DNA from: Liriodendron chinense
Taxonomy: Eukaryota > Streptophyta > Magnoliopsida > Magnoliales > Magnoliaceae
Length of the DNA: 64,000 bases
Assembly (NCBI GenBank): GCA_003013855.2
Contig: ML058526.1
Location: forward strand, 1,240,001 to 1,304,000
Reading direction: 5' to 3'
Shown: in pieces, positions 1 to 10,802 of the stretch
How the letters are laid out: each line of letters starts with the position of its first letter
How positions within the stretch are numbered: the first letter of the stretch is position 1
Position numbers and translations under genes: made by a program
Notes under the pieces: generated by a model
Databases searched by the model: none
What the model was told of the DNA's origin: nothing
The model's input: the letters and a program-made list of their open reading frames with translations, nothing else

Positions 1-415
1 ACCACATCTCAGATAATCCAGGTGAAGATCCAGTAAGAGAATCGAACACTACGACGAGGTGCTCGAAGGCTCGTGGCAGCAAGTGACGGACGATGAAACC
101 GAAGCAGCTTGAATATGGATTAGGTTTATTGTCTTTGTAGAGTAGATTTATTTTCATGTAACTTGTAATAAGCCTCTTATTGAGACTAGAAAGTAGAATA
201 TTATGTAATTTGTATGCTTTAAGGACATTATCTTGAAAACGTAGAGTAGAAAAACTTCGAATAAGAACCATAAATTCCGTCATTTTGCTATGAATGCCAT
301 AAATCTGGAAAATAAAGATGAATGTGTGGAAATACATCCTTAACACATTTCAGATAACACCCGAAAACTCAGCCCATTGTGTAGTCCATGAGAGCCGAAA
401 TTTCGGGGCGTTACA
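1..415 (+). repeat. 3' end of a Del/Tekay-like LTR (cut by window start)
   Basis: The window opens inside a long terminal repeat that ends GGGGCGTTACA at 415. The last 60 bases contain AACACCCGAAAAC followed by GAAATTTCGGGGCGTTACA, the inverted terminal pattern also seen at the other Del-type LTR ends here (15007, 58886). No primer-binding site follows at 416, so this is the end of a 3' LTR or a solo LTR, not a 5' LTR. The start and any target duplication lie outside the window. Confidence 0.6.
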
Positions 416-2169
416 CCATCTCTCTCAATCTCGCTGCCACGGAGGTATCTCTCTCTCAAACATTGAATGTCCAAATCCTTATAAGGGTTTGTGGAAATTT
501 TTGTTTATTTTCCTTTTACTGTCCGTTTAGTTGATTCAAATATCATAAAATTTCATGAGATTTTTGGGATTTGACCATGGTAAGATAGAGCCCAGGGATA
601 AGACTATCTGGATCATACTGTGTGCTGAGTTTTGGTTGCTGGATGATGTTGGGATGCTATGTGGACTGTTGTTGAAGAGTTTGGGTTGCCATGTAGATGG
701 CTAAGCATGTTGGAGAGGGCTGCTGGGTGCTGCTTTCCTCTATAGAGAGTTGTAGGCTGCATGGAGACCCTTTTTGCTGCGCTGTGGGGCAGAGCACGTG
801 GATTTGTTGGGCTGAGAGATCAGACCAACAGGTATGTGTTCTCTTTCCACTACAACTTATTATTGATTTGAGGGGTTCTGATTAGTTGTTCATATATGAG
901 ACTTTGAAGAACATTGATCCTCTTGAGTTCTATTCCTGATTTGTTTATCTCCCACAAGGATTTTAGGTTGTGCTTCACATGGGTGCTTCAGCTCATGGCC
1001 TTTTCAGCAGAGGAGAAAAATAATTTGCAATTTTGGACTTCTACTGTTAGTAGAATTTTCCAAAATGAGAAATGAAGTTATTTTGATTTGCATTGGAAAG
1101 AAAAGAAAGCTCTTTCGGATCAACATGGGTATCAGTTCATGATTTTTGAAACTAAAGAGTAGGAATCCTGAACATTGCGAATCATTTCCTCATAGTGCTA
1201 GTTAAATGTAGCCTAAATAATGGTTTCTGGGTGGAATGCCAATTGTTGTTGTCCTACAAATGGAGAGTTTGTTGATTGACTGATTTTTCTCTATAAAACA
1301 AATACAATAATATTCACACTTTCTTTATAACCCTGTAGTCTAAATTTAGAACTATTGATCTGATTTTATTCTCGTAATGAAGTGATTTAAGATTCAGCAT
1401 TAATTCTGTTTGGGAAAAAATCATGCACAGATCATGCCATTTAGGTAAATATAGAATAATGTAGGGCTTAGCCATTTAAGGATTGCAAGGTTTTGTGGAT
1501 TGAAGGGAGATGAAATGGAAGTGCCAGTAAAATGCTAAGCCAGGATTCTTTCAGACAACTGGGTGTTTGAGATATTTTTATGCAGTTTATTACAACACAT
1601 AAATTCCATGAATTGTTATGGCTTGAAAAAGATTTGATGTAGAATGTTAGACATTTGTTTGGCCATGTATCATTACCTGTGCCGTATTTATATTTTTTGA
1701 CAATGTATATTCTTTTGGAAAAATACTTAAAAGGAATTTAAGTATATCATTGATGCAAGTCAGTGTTCTGAGCATGATTATTTTACTCAGTGAGAGAAGA
1801 AATGTAAAAAGTTTTGTAGGTCTGTTTTGCTATCCATCACATTTTAGTGAAGCTGTAACTCTGTGATTCTTTGTTCTCTGATGATGATCCCTTTTTATTT
1901 TTGTTGCTGCTTTCAGAATACCTATAACCCTTTTCTTTATTTCTTAAATTGTTACAGTTCCTTCTGTGCTTCAATCAAGTTTTAAGAGTGTCTAAATAAC
2001 GAGTTTGAGTTGTATGGTTGGATACTTAACAGGATTGGCAACTTTTAACGCCTTCTTAAAGAACTTCATTTTTTTGTTTAGGATTCTTAATTAAAGAACT
2101 TCAAAGTTGAGATGTCCGATTTCGCTTGATTTTCTGTAACCTCATTTGACCCATTTTGTTTTGTTACAG
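416..2169. other. no gene recognised
   Basis: AT-rich sequence with only short reading frames (for example 697-885). An exon-like stretch at about 690-831 is followed by a possible donor (CAG/GTATGT), but I cannot match its translation to any protein. It lies just upstream of the citrate synthase fragment and may be part of the same captured or decayed locus. Confidence 0.4.
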
Positions 2170-2383
2170 GAGCATCTTAAGAAACTGAAATCAGAACATG
2201 GGAAGGTTCAGCTTGGGAATATTAATTTAAATTTTTTGTGAATTTACAATCTTAGAGCACCCATTATTATGATTTTACAACTTGACGCTGAATTATCTGT
2301 GGTTTGCCACTTTAAAGGTAGTTGGTGGGAGGAGAGGAAAGACAAGCTTGCTGTGGGAAGCCTCATTACTTGATCCAGATGAG
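2170..2383 (+). pseudogene. mitochondrial citrate synthase gene fragment (two exons)
   Basis: Two exon-like blocks read as adjacent parts of plant mitochondrial citrate synthase, the first enzyme of the TCA cycle. Exon a (2170-about 2226), after an acceptor TTGTTACAG, encodes EHLKKLKSEHGKVQLGNI. Exon b (2318-2383), after ...TTTAAAG and before a donor GAG/GTATTC, encodes 22 residues beginning VVGGRRG and ending SLLDPDE. In the family the exon-b segment normally has Met where this copy has Arg and Lys (GGMRGMT-like). Introns are retained, so this is a DNA-level copy, not a processed retrocopy. I find no preceding or following exons, the catalytic domain is absent, and no product is expected. 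The match comes from memory of the family. Confidence 0.7.
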
Positions 2384-4153
2384 GTATTCTCACTCCTATT
2401 TCATCTATGAATGATGTAGGGGATACAAAATCATTGTGGTTGGTTTTTAGATTTACTTGATTTCTTTTAGATGCTCTGAAAGTTGGGCAACTTTTTTTAT
2501 ATCTTCTGATAAAAATTGTTTACTCTATTATGAAATACCCATTCCAATATCATGAAATAGAGGGTGAGTTGTCCATTCAGGCCTAGTCTCAACCATAGTT
2601 CAAAATCTGAAACTCAACATGATGTCCATCCAGGTTGGGTCGACTTGAAGATGGGACTCAACTCGATATTGAATTTTAAAATTAATATGAAAGTAATAAT
2701 ACCAATTTACTAGCTATGAATATAAAATTGAACTAAATTGTCACAAATGAATTGTTTTCTTTGGTGGTGGAGTTACCCTATTCATGTGCATATATGCAGA
2801 CAAAATGCCACATTTTGTATTTATAGATCATTCCTGTGTGCCTCGTTCTCACTTTGTGGCTATATTCATAGACAAAACAAACTGATCACACTATGGCTTG
2901 CTTGAAACATGACCATATAAAATGACAAAGAATGCAGATATGCAACTCAAGTCATTAAATTACCATGCAGGTCACTACTAATGGTACATGTGGCAAACAT
3001 GTGTGTGGTGATTGAGATTGTTGATTTGGTGGGCTAATGTGATTTGGTACACGCCAAAAATCACAGTGATTGGATAACTCTGAGCATCTAGTTGTTGCGA
3101 CTTGCGAGTTCTGCCCTTTGAATGCAGATATTGCTTTGTTTTGAGCTTTTCCAGCCACCAATTGGATGGCTACTACAGTCCAGTTCCCTTTTGAGATACC
3201 CCCATCCATGTACTCACCTAGTAGATAAACAGCCATGATCATCACACAAGTTTGCCACCCAAACCATGAGGAGCTGTATAGCAATTCTGTGATGTGAGTA
3301 GCAAATTTGCACTCTTCTAGAATAATTTATGTGATCTAGAAATCCTAGTTACTTTGACCAGATTAAGTTCTAGCACTGACAATAAAATCTCCTTTGCTTA
3401 CATATAAGAACTAAAATTCAAAAATAAATACAAAATAATTGTGAAATTTCCATAGCATAAATGAAGCCGATCTTAGCATGAGCAAATGACTGGTACTCTA
3501 TGCAAGCTATGTGTTGGTATGTGAATTTAGGAAGTTGGACAGGTCATGACTAACAATTGGAATGGGTCAAGAGGTGGGCCCATCATGGATTGGCTGTGAC
3601 CAAAAAGCTTGTGCTGTTTGAATGGTCATAACAGGTTAATCAGGGGACTTTCCCCTGCTGGATGGCCATCTGTTTTGAACTTTTGATTGTCTATTGGGAA
3701 AGTCTTTGAAATAGGCTGAATTTTAGCCCGTTGCCTATGGCGGGGCATTTCTTGACTGCTTCCTATACAGTACAAAAAGTTCTGTAAAATTAACTTAGAG
3801 GTTGTTGAGTTGATAGTAAACAACTATAATCAGTGTTAAATGGGTGCACATGAGTAAAAAAGAATGTTTGGTTGATGGTAGATAATTATAGTTGAAATCA
3901 ATTGAAATTAAATACAGACAAATCATGTAAATTGTCTCAAAAGGCTGAGAATTAGATGCTTGAGACAGACAAATTTTTGAACCTGTAGCTTGTGGCTGAA
4001 TGGTAGACAGGGCATATTTCAACATTGATGTTTCATTTTTTAGCCCAAGTTACCTTTTTTTTTTTTTTTTTGTAAAAAGGAGGAGAAAAAAGATAAATGC
4101 TTTCAAATCTTTGGATTTTCCTTCCAAAGTTTCAGATTTAAAATACCATTGAA
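2384..4153. other. no gene recognised
   Basis: I see no exon that continues the citrate synthase fragment. Reading frames at 2955-3284 and 3795-4025 (minus) have no recognisable domain. A T17 run lies at about 4054-4070. Confidence 0.4.
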
Positions 4154-4427
4154 AACCTCTCTTTTGATAAGTTAATTGCAACAATCCACATTTTGTGGTA
4201 CAACACAGATAACCCCTCTTTTGATAAGTTAATTGCAACAATCCACATTTTGTGGTACAACACAGATAACCCCTCTTTTGATAAGTTAATTGCAACAATC
4301 CACATTTTGCGGTACAACACAGATAACTCTTTTGATAAGTTAATTGCAACAATCCACATTTTGTGGTACAATACAGAGAACCCCTCTTTTGATAAGTTAA
4401 TTGCAACAAATTACATTTTGTAAAACT
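4154..4427 (+). repeat. 57-bp tandem repeat, about 4.7 copies
   Basis: The unit begins CCCTCTTTTGATAAGTTAAT and continues through a small hairpin, CCACATTTTGTGG, to ACAACACAGATA. One unit is shortened by 3 bases (near 4320) and the last copy is degenerate. Because 57 and 54 are multiples of three, repetitive open frames appear on both strands, such as 4193-4423 (+) and 4050-4460 (-). I read these as by-products of unit length, not genes. Confidence 0.9.
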
Positions 4428-4991
4428 GATTTTTGCGTCAACAGTTCTTGGATGTGCCATTTTGTTAGGTGGCTTAGACAGGAAAGAGCAGGTTGCACAT
4501 GTTACAGGTGTACAAGAAACTTGAAGTTTGGATTACCTTGCTTTGATTTTTTTTTTTTTTTTTTGTTATGTGCACTCTATCCCTGAGCTATTAACTTGGT
4601 TAAATGGGTTCTAAGGTGTTTTGTTACTCTGACCAGGTGGTAGATGATTCAACCTTATATGGCATATGCTTAAGTTCAGGAAATCGTGCAGAGGCCACCT
4701 GGTATTCTAGGTTTTATTTCACCAACATCTCAATCTTCTGGTGGGTGCAGCCGGTTTTTGGTTTATGCAACTCATTGTTATTGCATACTTTCCAAATGGC
4801 ATGAACTTGTAATCAGAGTGCTTTTTGAACCATGGGCCATCCGTAGTAACCAAAATCTCAAGTAGAATTTCTAGCTCAGTAGAATTTTTGGTTCATAAAA
4901 TCATGAGACGAGAATGTATCTAGATAAATGGAAAGATGTAAGAATTTAAAATTATAACAACAGAAGTATTATATGAGTAATGTGAAGAAAA

Positions 4992-4996
<5 letters not shown>
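4428..4996. other. no gene recognised
   Basis: Contains a T-run at about 4548-4564 and a short open frame (4604-4804) without a recognisable domain. Confidence 0.4.

Positions 4997-5075
<79 letters not shown>
4997..5075 (+). repeat. (AG)n microsatellite
   Basis: About 79 bases of uninterrupted AG dinucleotide, ending just before the PRP8-like block. Confidence 0.95.
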
Positions 5076-5077
<2 letters not shown>

Positions 5078-5098
5078 CTTCACAAATTCCTACCTTGA

Positions 5099-5485
5099 AG
5101 ATATCTTTGATTCAGATATTTTGTGCTCATCTTTGGCAAAAAGTCCATGAGGGCATTGTCATGGGCCTCTGCCAGGTTTTGGATAAGGAGTTAGATGCCT
5201 TGGAAATTGAAATTGTGAAGAAGGAAATAACACATCTATGGAAGAGTTACAAGATGATAGCTCTTGTGCTGACATTCTTCTTTTTGTTGCATATAGATGG
5301 CTTATGTTGAAACCTAGTTTAGTGGCCGAGCTAAAGGATGTATTTGATCAGAAAGTGAGCAATAAATACTGGATCGATGTGCAGCTCTGCTAGGGAGACT
5401 GATTCTCATGATATTGAACGTTATACCAGGGCCAAATTTATGGATTACACTACAGACAACATGTCCATCTATCCATCTCCAACTG
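5099..5485 (+). pseudogene. PRP8 (U5 snRNP splicing factor) gene fragment, broken
   Basis: The translation matches an internal part of pre-mRNA-processing factor 8, the large spliceosome core protein. Readable pieces in order are LWQKVHEGIVMGLCQVLDKE, LDALEIEIVKKE, then after a frameshift KPSLVAELKDVFDQK and NKYWIDVQL, then after a TAG stop (about 5391) and another frameshift DSHDIERYTRAKFMDYTTDN and MSIYPSPTG. The block ends at a retained donor (ACTG/GTATGT), so it derives from genomic DNA with introns. Full PRP8 is over 2300 residues, and only about 130 are represented here. At least two frameshifts and one nonsense codon rule out function. The match is from memory of a very conserved family. 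Confidence 0.8.
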
Positions 5486-7584
5486 GTATGTCTTGTTTTG
5501 TTTGATTTAGATACGTAGTAGAATTGATTTCTTGTTTCTTGAAAATTGATCATGTGAAAAAGTACATGGTTGGTCAATATGCAATCAAAAAGAAAAAAAA
5601 AAAAATCATTCTGGCAGTTAGTTTATCATGCTAATTTTTGTGATTTTCAAAGTGTGCTTTTAAGCCTGCTATGCATATTCCTGGTAATGTGAAATTGTTA
5701 AAGTTTGAGAGTAATGATTCATGACCATGCACTCTACCTTGTGAGTTTAAGAACTCACCTTACAGTTGGTGGTTTGTAAGATTAACTTGATGTTTATCAA
5801 AATTGTTGAATTTTTCCTTTCATTTTGCAATTTCCTCTTTTTTCTTTTTTCTTTTTTTTTTTTTCTTTTTTTTTTTTTTTTTCTTTTTTTTTTTTGCTTT
5901 GCATTTTTCCTATCTCAGCGCCATTCGTTCCAATTTTGGAGTGTGCCATTAAGAATATCATTTATAAGCTAAATCAGCATAAGACCAGTAGGCCAACACA
6001 CCACAACAAAAATCCACTTCGAAAGTAGCAAAGTACAACTTTCAATTCTTTGTTAGTGTAATTAAGTTCGCATGTGTGGTAAGAGATTTGATCAAGTATC
6101 CATAGGTAGATGGTGTGGAAGACTAAGAAAAGAAAAGATTGCTTTCAGTTCTTTCCATTCTTGTTGTGGACAGTGTACTGAGGCTCCTTGTAAAGATTGG
6201 TTTGTCCCACTGCCTCACCACAGGAATATATGCACATCCTTTGGCCTCATTATTGAAGCTATGTCAGATTCATTTAATATCAATGGCCGGCGAAAGCAGC
6301 TAATCTGCACAACCCATATTTAATTGATGTGATTGTTTGCAATGTATACCGAGAAAAAAGATCATTTGCAATGCTTTTTGGTCTTGACAAATGTGATGAA
6401 GAATGCGTTGTTTTTTTTTGCTTTATTCAATATTAATGTATTTGGAAATTGGATGGCTGCTATGGAAGGAAATGGCAGTGAAGTGTAATTTGGTTGATTT
6501 TTTTTTTATTTTTTATTTTTTATGGTTCTTTAGTTTCTTTCTCATTCATGGTTTACAGCAGATGAAAGTGCTTAGTGGTTAGTTTTCTTCCAAGATTTTT
6601 CATCATTTAGTGCACTATTAGTGTCAGATTTCTTATATATTTCCAGATGCATACTTCCATTGAAGTCCTTTATGTGAACCAATTGTCCATCTTGATTATT
6701 CGATGTATCATCTGCTATCTCATGTTTTGTTGCATGGGAACTAATCCTTGTTCATTAGAACTTTTGGGTCTGAACTGAAGGGAGCTGAACTTCGTTCATC
6801 TCTTTCTAATTGACTGTTGCAGCAGTTTTAGCTGATCTGTTAATGCAGCAGGCTAATGGTGCAAATTGAAAAAGTTAAAATATCAAATAAAATAGGTTTG
6901 TAGACGTTTCAAGATATTAGTCATTGCATTGAGATTTTTTTCATGTTTTTTTCTCGATCAGGTTAAGATGGGTGTTCAGTTAATGCGGCGGGTCATTTGG
7001 AAGAAGGCTAAGTTTGACATTATGGACTTAAATTGCTTACCGGTTTGTCAATTGATGGCATTACAGGCTTGTGTGCAGATTTAGATGGATTTCTAATGTT
7101 TACCTCGTATCTGGCCCTCGATTTATGTATGTTATTTTTTCAATGGGCAGGATCTAAATGTATTGAGATTTTGCAATTTATACTCACTGTTATAGCGGGT
7201 TCAGTTGGGGAGAAGCTCTTCTATCGGGCTGCAGTTCAGGTTAGAACTTGAACAAGACAACCTTGATTTTTGTTTTAAAGATCAGTTCACTTTTCTTTGG
7301 GTAGTTGTAATGGAATTCATATTTGATTTCTTTGGGTAGTTGCAATGGAATTCATATTTGTTAAATTTTTTTAAGTATGAACAGAAGTTTCATCTCTCTA
7401 GCAAGAACCCTACCTCGAATCCCATCTACAACATTTTGCATCAAAGTTCATACTTGATGGTGGAATGGCACAACATGATTCATGTAACTAAAACCAATTA
7501 ACCAGGATAAGGCTAGATGATGAGGATGATTTTCAATGTTCTTCCAAGTAAAAAACGAGATGAATTATTTGGTCTTCTGTGCAT
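5486..7584. other. no gene recognised; T-rich tract
   Basis: A pyrimidine tract (5838-5895, T with single C interruptions) lies just before an unassigned open stretch (5918-6028). Exon-like stretches at about 6958-7070 (KMGVQLMRRVIWKKAKFD in frame) and 7033-7251 have no family I can name. PRP8 or citrate synthase exons do not continue here. Confidence 0.4.
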
Positions 7585-7619
7585 CAGGGCGTGTAAAAAT
7601 GTCTGGAGCCCAATCCTAT

Positions 7620-8078
7620 GCAGGTGGGGTCCTATGCTTCACAGTAAAAAACTCTCATGATATATGTGTTTCATCCACGCTGTTCGTCCATTTTTCCAAA
7701 TCATCCTAAGGCTAAAAAATGAGGTAGATCTAAATCTCATGAGGACCACAACACAGGAATCAGTGGTGATTAAAGGCCTAACATTAAAACCTTCTTGGGG
7801 CCCACACAAGTTTGGGATCAAGCTGATATTATGTGTTCCCTTCCTCCAGGTCTGTGTGATCTGATCAACAGGTTGGATGGCTAGTAAACAGAATAGTGGG
7901 CCCTAGGAATTTTTTAATGATTGGCGTTAAGTCACCATTGTCCTGTGGTGTGGTCCACATGAGATTTGGATCTTCCTTAGTTTTGGGCTAATGCCCTAAA
8001 ATGAGCTGTCAAAATGGATGGACGACATGGATAAAACACAGATCATGGTGAGGTCCATGGAGTTGTTCCAGCACCAAG
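7620..8078. mobile_element. foldback (long-TIR) element, copy 1
   Basis: The left arm (ATATGTGTTTCATCCACGC..GTTCGTCCATTTTT) is the inverted counterpart of the right arm (AAAATGGATGGACGACATGG.. to ATCATGGTGAGGTCC). The interior has the family's usual order: AATGAGGTAGATC, GGACCACAACACAGG, a CAGGTTGGATGG segment and a GGTGTGGTCCAC segment. No coding capacity. Exact ends are uncertain by about 40 bases. Confidence 0.7.
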
Positions 8079-8923
8079 GTCGGTGCTTGAGGGGTCAATA
8101 CTGAAATCGAGTGCGTAGACTATCGAGCATCAAGTCCACCACATGGACGATCTTTGGAACACATCAAGCGGGGTTCATTGGTTGACGATACACATTGGAT
8201 CCTGTGTTGGTGACAGAGCAATGCAAACTCTTTTATAAATAGATTTTTCAACTTTTTTGATGGGACACAATAAAATGACGTTTAAAATTTTTTCTAGCCA
8301 TTCATTTGATTCCATATGTTGTGGCCCACCTGAAGTGTGAAATGACCGAATTTTTATTCTCGAATATCTTACACATTTCTAGTTTTCAATTTGCAGGTTG
8401 TTGCTTCCACATGTAGGTCTGTCTGAAAAGACCAAAATGTAAACTAATTTAGTATTGGCAGTTTGCAGGTAAGATTTATGTGGAGAAGTATATTATATAA
8501 TGTAACAAATATTAGTTTTACAAAACTAAATTACAAGAATTGATGAATAAACGTAGATGAATAATTCATGTGTCATCTTGTTATAGGAAATTTTAGATGG
8601 ATGCGGTTAGAAATTTGCTGAAATTTCACTGGAACCATTTATCCTTGAAGGTAAGGAAGCAAGGCTATTGAAATCTTATAGGTCCCTCAATTTTCTCAAG
8701 GTGAGATTCTTCTTAAGATCATTTTCAATAAAATCTTTATTAAGAGATTCATGTTAGTTTGTAGTATCATGGGATGTTGGGCCAAACAAAATGGCCATTT
8801 GGAGAATAAGATTGAAGGATTTGGATTTAGCCTATTATGGTCTTATTTGCATTAGCTTGGGTCGATCTATCGGGGAATGTCTAACCACCAGATAGAGGCC
8901 ACCTCATTTTTTATTTATTAAAC
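8079..8923. other. no gene recognised
   Basis: I see no open frame, repeat array or element end that I can assign. Confidence 0.4.
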
Positions 8924-9130
8924 AACATATAGCTACGGCTTTCGTTCGTAGCCGTATCTGCTACTACGTAATTCTCACCTACGGACAACTGTAGCCCAAA
9001 ACTGACCAGCTACGGCTTAATTGCCTATTAGCAATGCATATAATCCGTAGCTAGTCATAAAAGGCTACGAATTATATTCGTAGCTATAGCTTACTTTGGC
9101 TACGGACTGGCTTACAACTCTGCTGCGAAG
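8924..9130. repeat. TACGGCT/GTAGCCGT inverted-repeat cluster
   Basis: About ten copies of CTACGG / CCGTAG / GCTACGAA-type words in both orientations, for example GCTACGGCTTTCGTTCGTAGC. This resembles the subterminal repeat arrays of CACTA elements, but I find no CACTACAAG terminus next to it, so I call it only a transposon-derived repeat fragment. Confidence 0.5.
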
Positions 9131-9274
9131 CCTTTGATTGTATTTTTCATGGTGAGTGTGGATTAGTGACCACTGTGGAAACATTTATTTGGCCATAAAA
9201 GTTTTGCATTATGCAAAATTTTTAGTGTTTTCACCTCATCCTAGTGAGAATGAACTTATAAACGATTTGGATAG

Positions 9275-9501
9275 CTTATAAACATCACGGTGGAGCTCAA
9301 GAAGATTTTAATTGTGGGAACCTCTTTCCCCAGTTTTCCCTCTCTTGTGGCCCACTTGAGTTTTGGATCCACCTCATTTTTATCGCATGTTCTAAATTGA
9401 GATAAAAAAAGGGACAAAGGGGTAGATTTCTTAGAAACATCATGGTGGGCCCCACCTATCATCCCAGTGCAGGAATTGCCTCTGGCAGGAAATCTGTGCC
9501 C
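9275..9501. mobile_element. foldback element, right half only
   Basis: Contains the family's right arm (CTTAGAAACATCATGGTGGG) and an end (AGGAAATCTGTGCCC) like the right end of the complete copy at 26391-26905. The left half is replaced by a short inverted piece starting AAACATCACGGTGGAGCTC. Confidence 0.6.
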
Positions 9502-9512
9502 AGTTCCCAATC

Positions 9513-9961
9513 GATGGAAGCAGATTGCGTCCTTCCACCGCCCGGATGAGGGTAGGGCTCTGTGGGCCCATTGTGATGTAAGGGTTTTATCCACGCCGTT
9601 CAATCCCTTTTCTCAGATCATTTTATGACACGATCCAAAAAATGAGGCAGGTCCATAACTCAAGTGGACCATACCAAAGGAAGCAGCGGTGATAATGACT
9701 CCCACCATTGAAACCTTTCTAGGGGCCACCGTGATTTTTTTGCCATCTAACCTATCATTAGGTCATGTAGACTTGGATGAAGTGAAAACACAAATATCAA
9801 TGATCCAAAACTTCTGCAGCTCCTAAGAACTTTTTAATGGTGGGTGTTCGATCCCCACTTTGCTAGTCCATATGGATGGACGGCGTGGATAAAACCCTTA
9901 CATCATGGTGGGCCCCACAGAGCCCTACCCCTCATCTAAGTAGTGGAAGGATGTAATCCAA
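9513..9961. mobile_element. foldback element with near-perfect long arms
   Basis: The left arm runs from about 9526 (GCGTCCTTCCACCGCCCGGA...) through GGGCTCTGTGGGCCCATTG to GTTTTATCCACGCCGTTC. The right arm mirrors it through ACGGCGTGGATAAAACCC, GGGGCCC.. and GTGGAAGGATGTAATCC, giving roughly 80-bp arms. The candidate target duplication TTCCCAAT lies at 9504-9511 and 9962-9969. No coding capacity. Confidence 0.75.
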
Positions 9962-9979
9962 TTCCCAATTTGACAAGAT

Positions 9980-10510
9980 TGGCGGGGTGCGGATTCGGTA
10001 CTACCCCACTAGCACACGTCTAGATATGGACATCATGTCAGGGGCTCTGTGGGCCCAACGTGATCTATATGTTTTATCCACGCTATCTATCTATTTTGAA
10101 AGATCATTTAAGGACATGAGCCCAAAAAGGAGGTAGATCGGGCCACACAACATGAAGTAGTGTGGATTTAAAACCTACCGTTGAAAATTGCTTATGGTCC
10201 ACAGAGGTTTTGGAGCAAGCTAATTTTTTTTCTCTTATCTATGTGACCTTATTAACATGTTGGATGTCAAATAAACATCACGATGGGCCCTTGGATGTTT
10301 TTTTATGGTAAGAGTTCAATCCTCACTGCTTTATGTGGCATGGTCCACTTGAGCCTTTGATCTGCCTCCTTTCTAGTCTCATGCCTTAAAATGATCTTTA
10401 AAAATATATAGACGGTGTGGATAAAACATATAGCTTATAGTGGACCCATAGGGTCCTTAATATGGCCTTCCATCTTAATCTGGGGTAGTCTCAAATTCAT
10501 GCTCCTCGAT
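9980..10510. mobile_element. foldback element
   Basis: The left arm (GACTACCCC-like ends, GGGCTCTGTGGGCCCAACG, TGTTTTATCCACGC) is mirrored on the right (GGTGTGGATAAAACATATAG, GTGGACCCATAGGGTCC, GGGGTAGTCTC). The interior carries the usual AAAAAGGAGGTAGATC and CATGGTCCACTTGAGC blocks. Diverged relative to its neighbour. Confidence 0.7.
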
Positions 10511-10802
10511 AATTATGGTTTTTGGGTTCAATAGTTAAAATGGATTGACTACTTGATTTTTTTCATTAGATGATTTTGGATCTCGTGAAAGTTAAACCAC
10601 TAAAGAGGTGCCCTCCATTGTGACCTTATGGTAGTACTTGACCTGTAAGAACCCGAATTCATGTAAGTGATTATATACACACTTGTGACCACTTCAACTT
10701 AGGACTAGTGGGACATAAATACCGTATAGTAGAATCTGCATTCGTAAGTTTAGTATGTTAGATTGAATTTCGAGGACGAAATTCTTATAATGGGGGGTAG
10801 AA
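10511..10802 (+). pseudogene. 3' remnant of a Del/Tekay retrotransposon with polypurine tract
   Basis: The segment ends AATTTCGAGGACGAAATTCT (about 10767-10786), TATAA, then TGGGGGGTAGAA, directly before an LTR start. That is the standard 3' end of plant Del/Tekay chromoviruses: the end of pol, a G-rich polypurine tract, then the 3' LTR. The upstream part of the element is missing. The left edge is undefined. Confidence 0.7.

Noticed and set aside
2170..2383. functional citrate synthase gene
   Set aside because: Only two exons are present, with key residue changes and no catalytic part in the window.
4050..4460. 136-codon minus-strand frame over the 57-bp repeats
   Set aside because: It exists only because the unit is a multiple of three. 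Similar frames occur on the other strand, and there is no known domain.
9256..9603. 115-codon minus-strand frame
   Set aside because: It lies across two foldback elements, is built from their arms, and has no domain.
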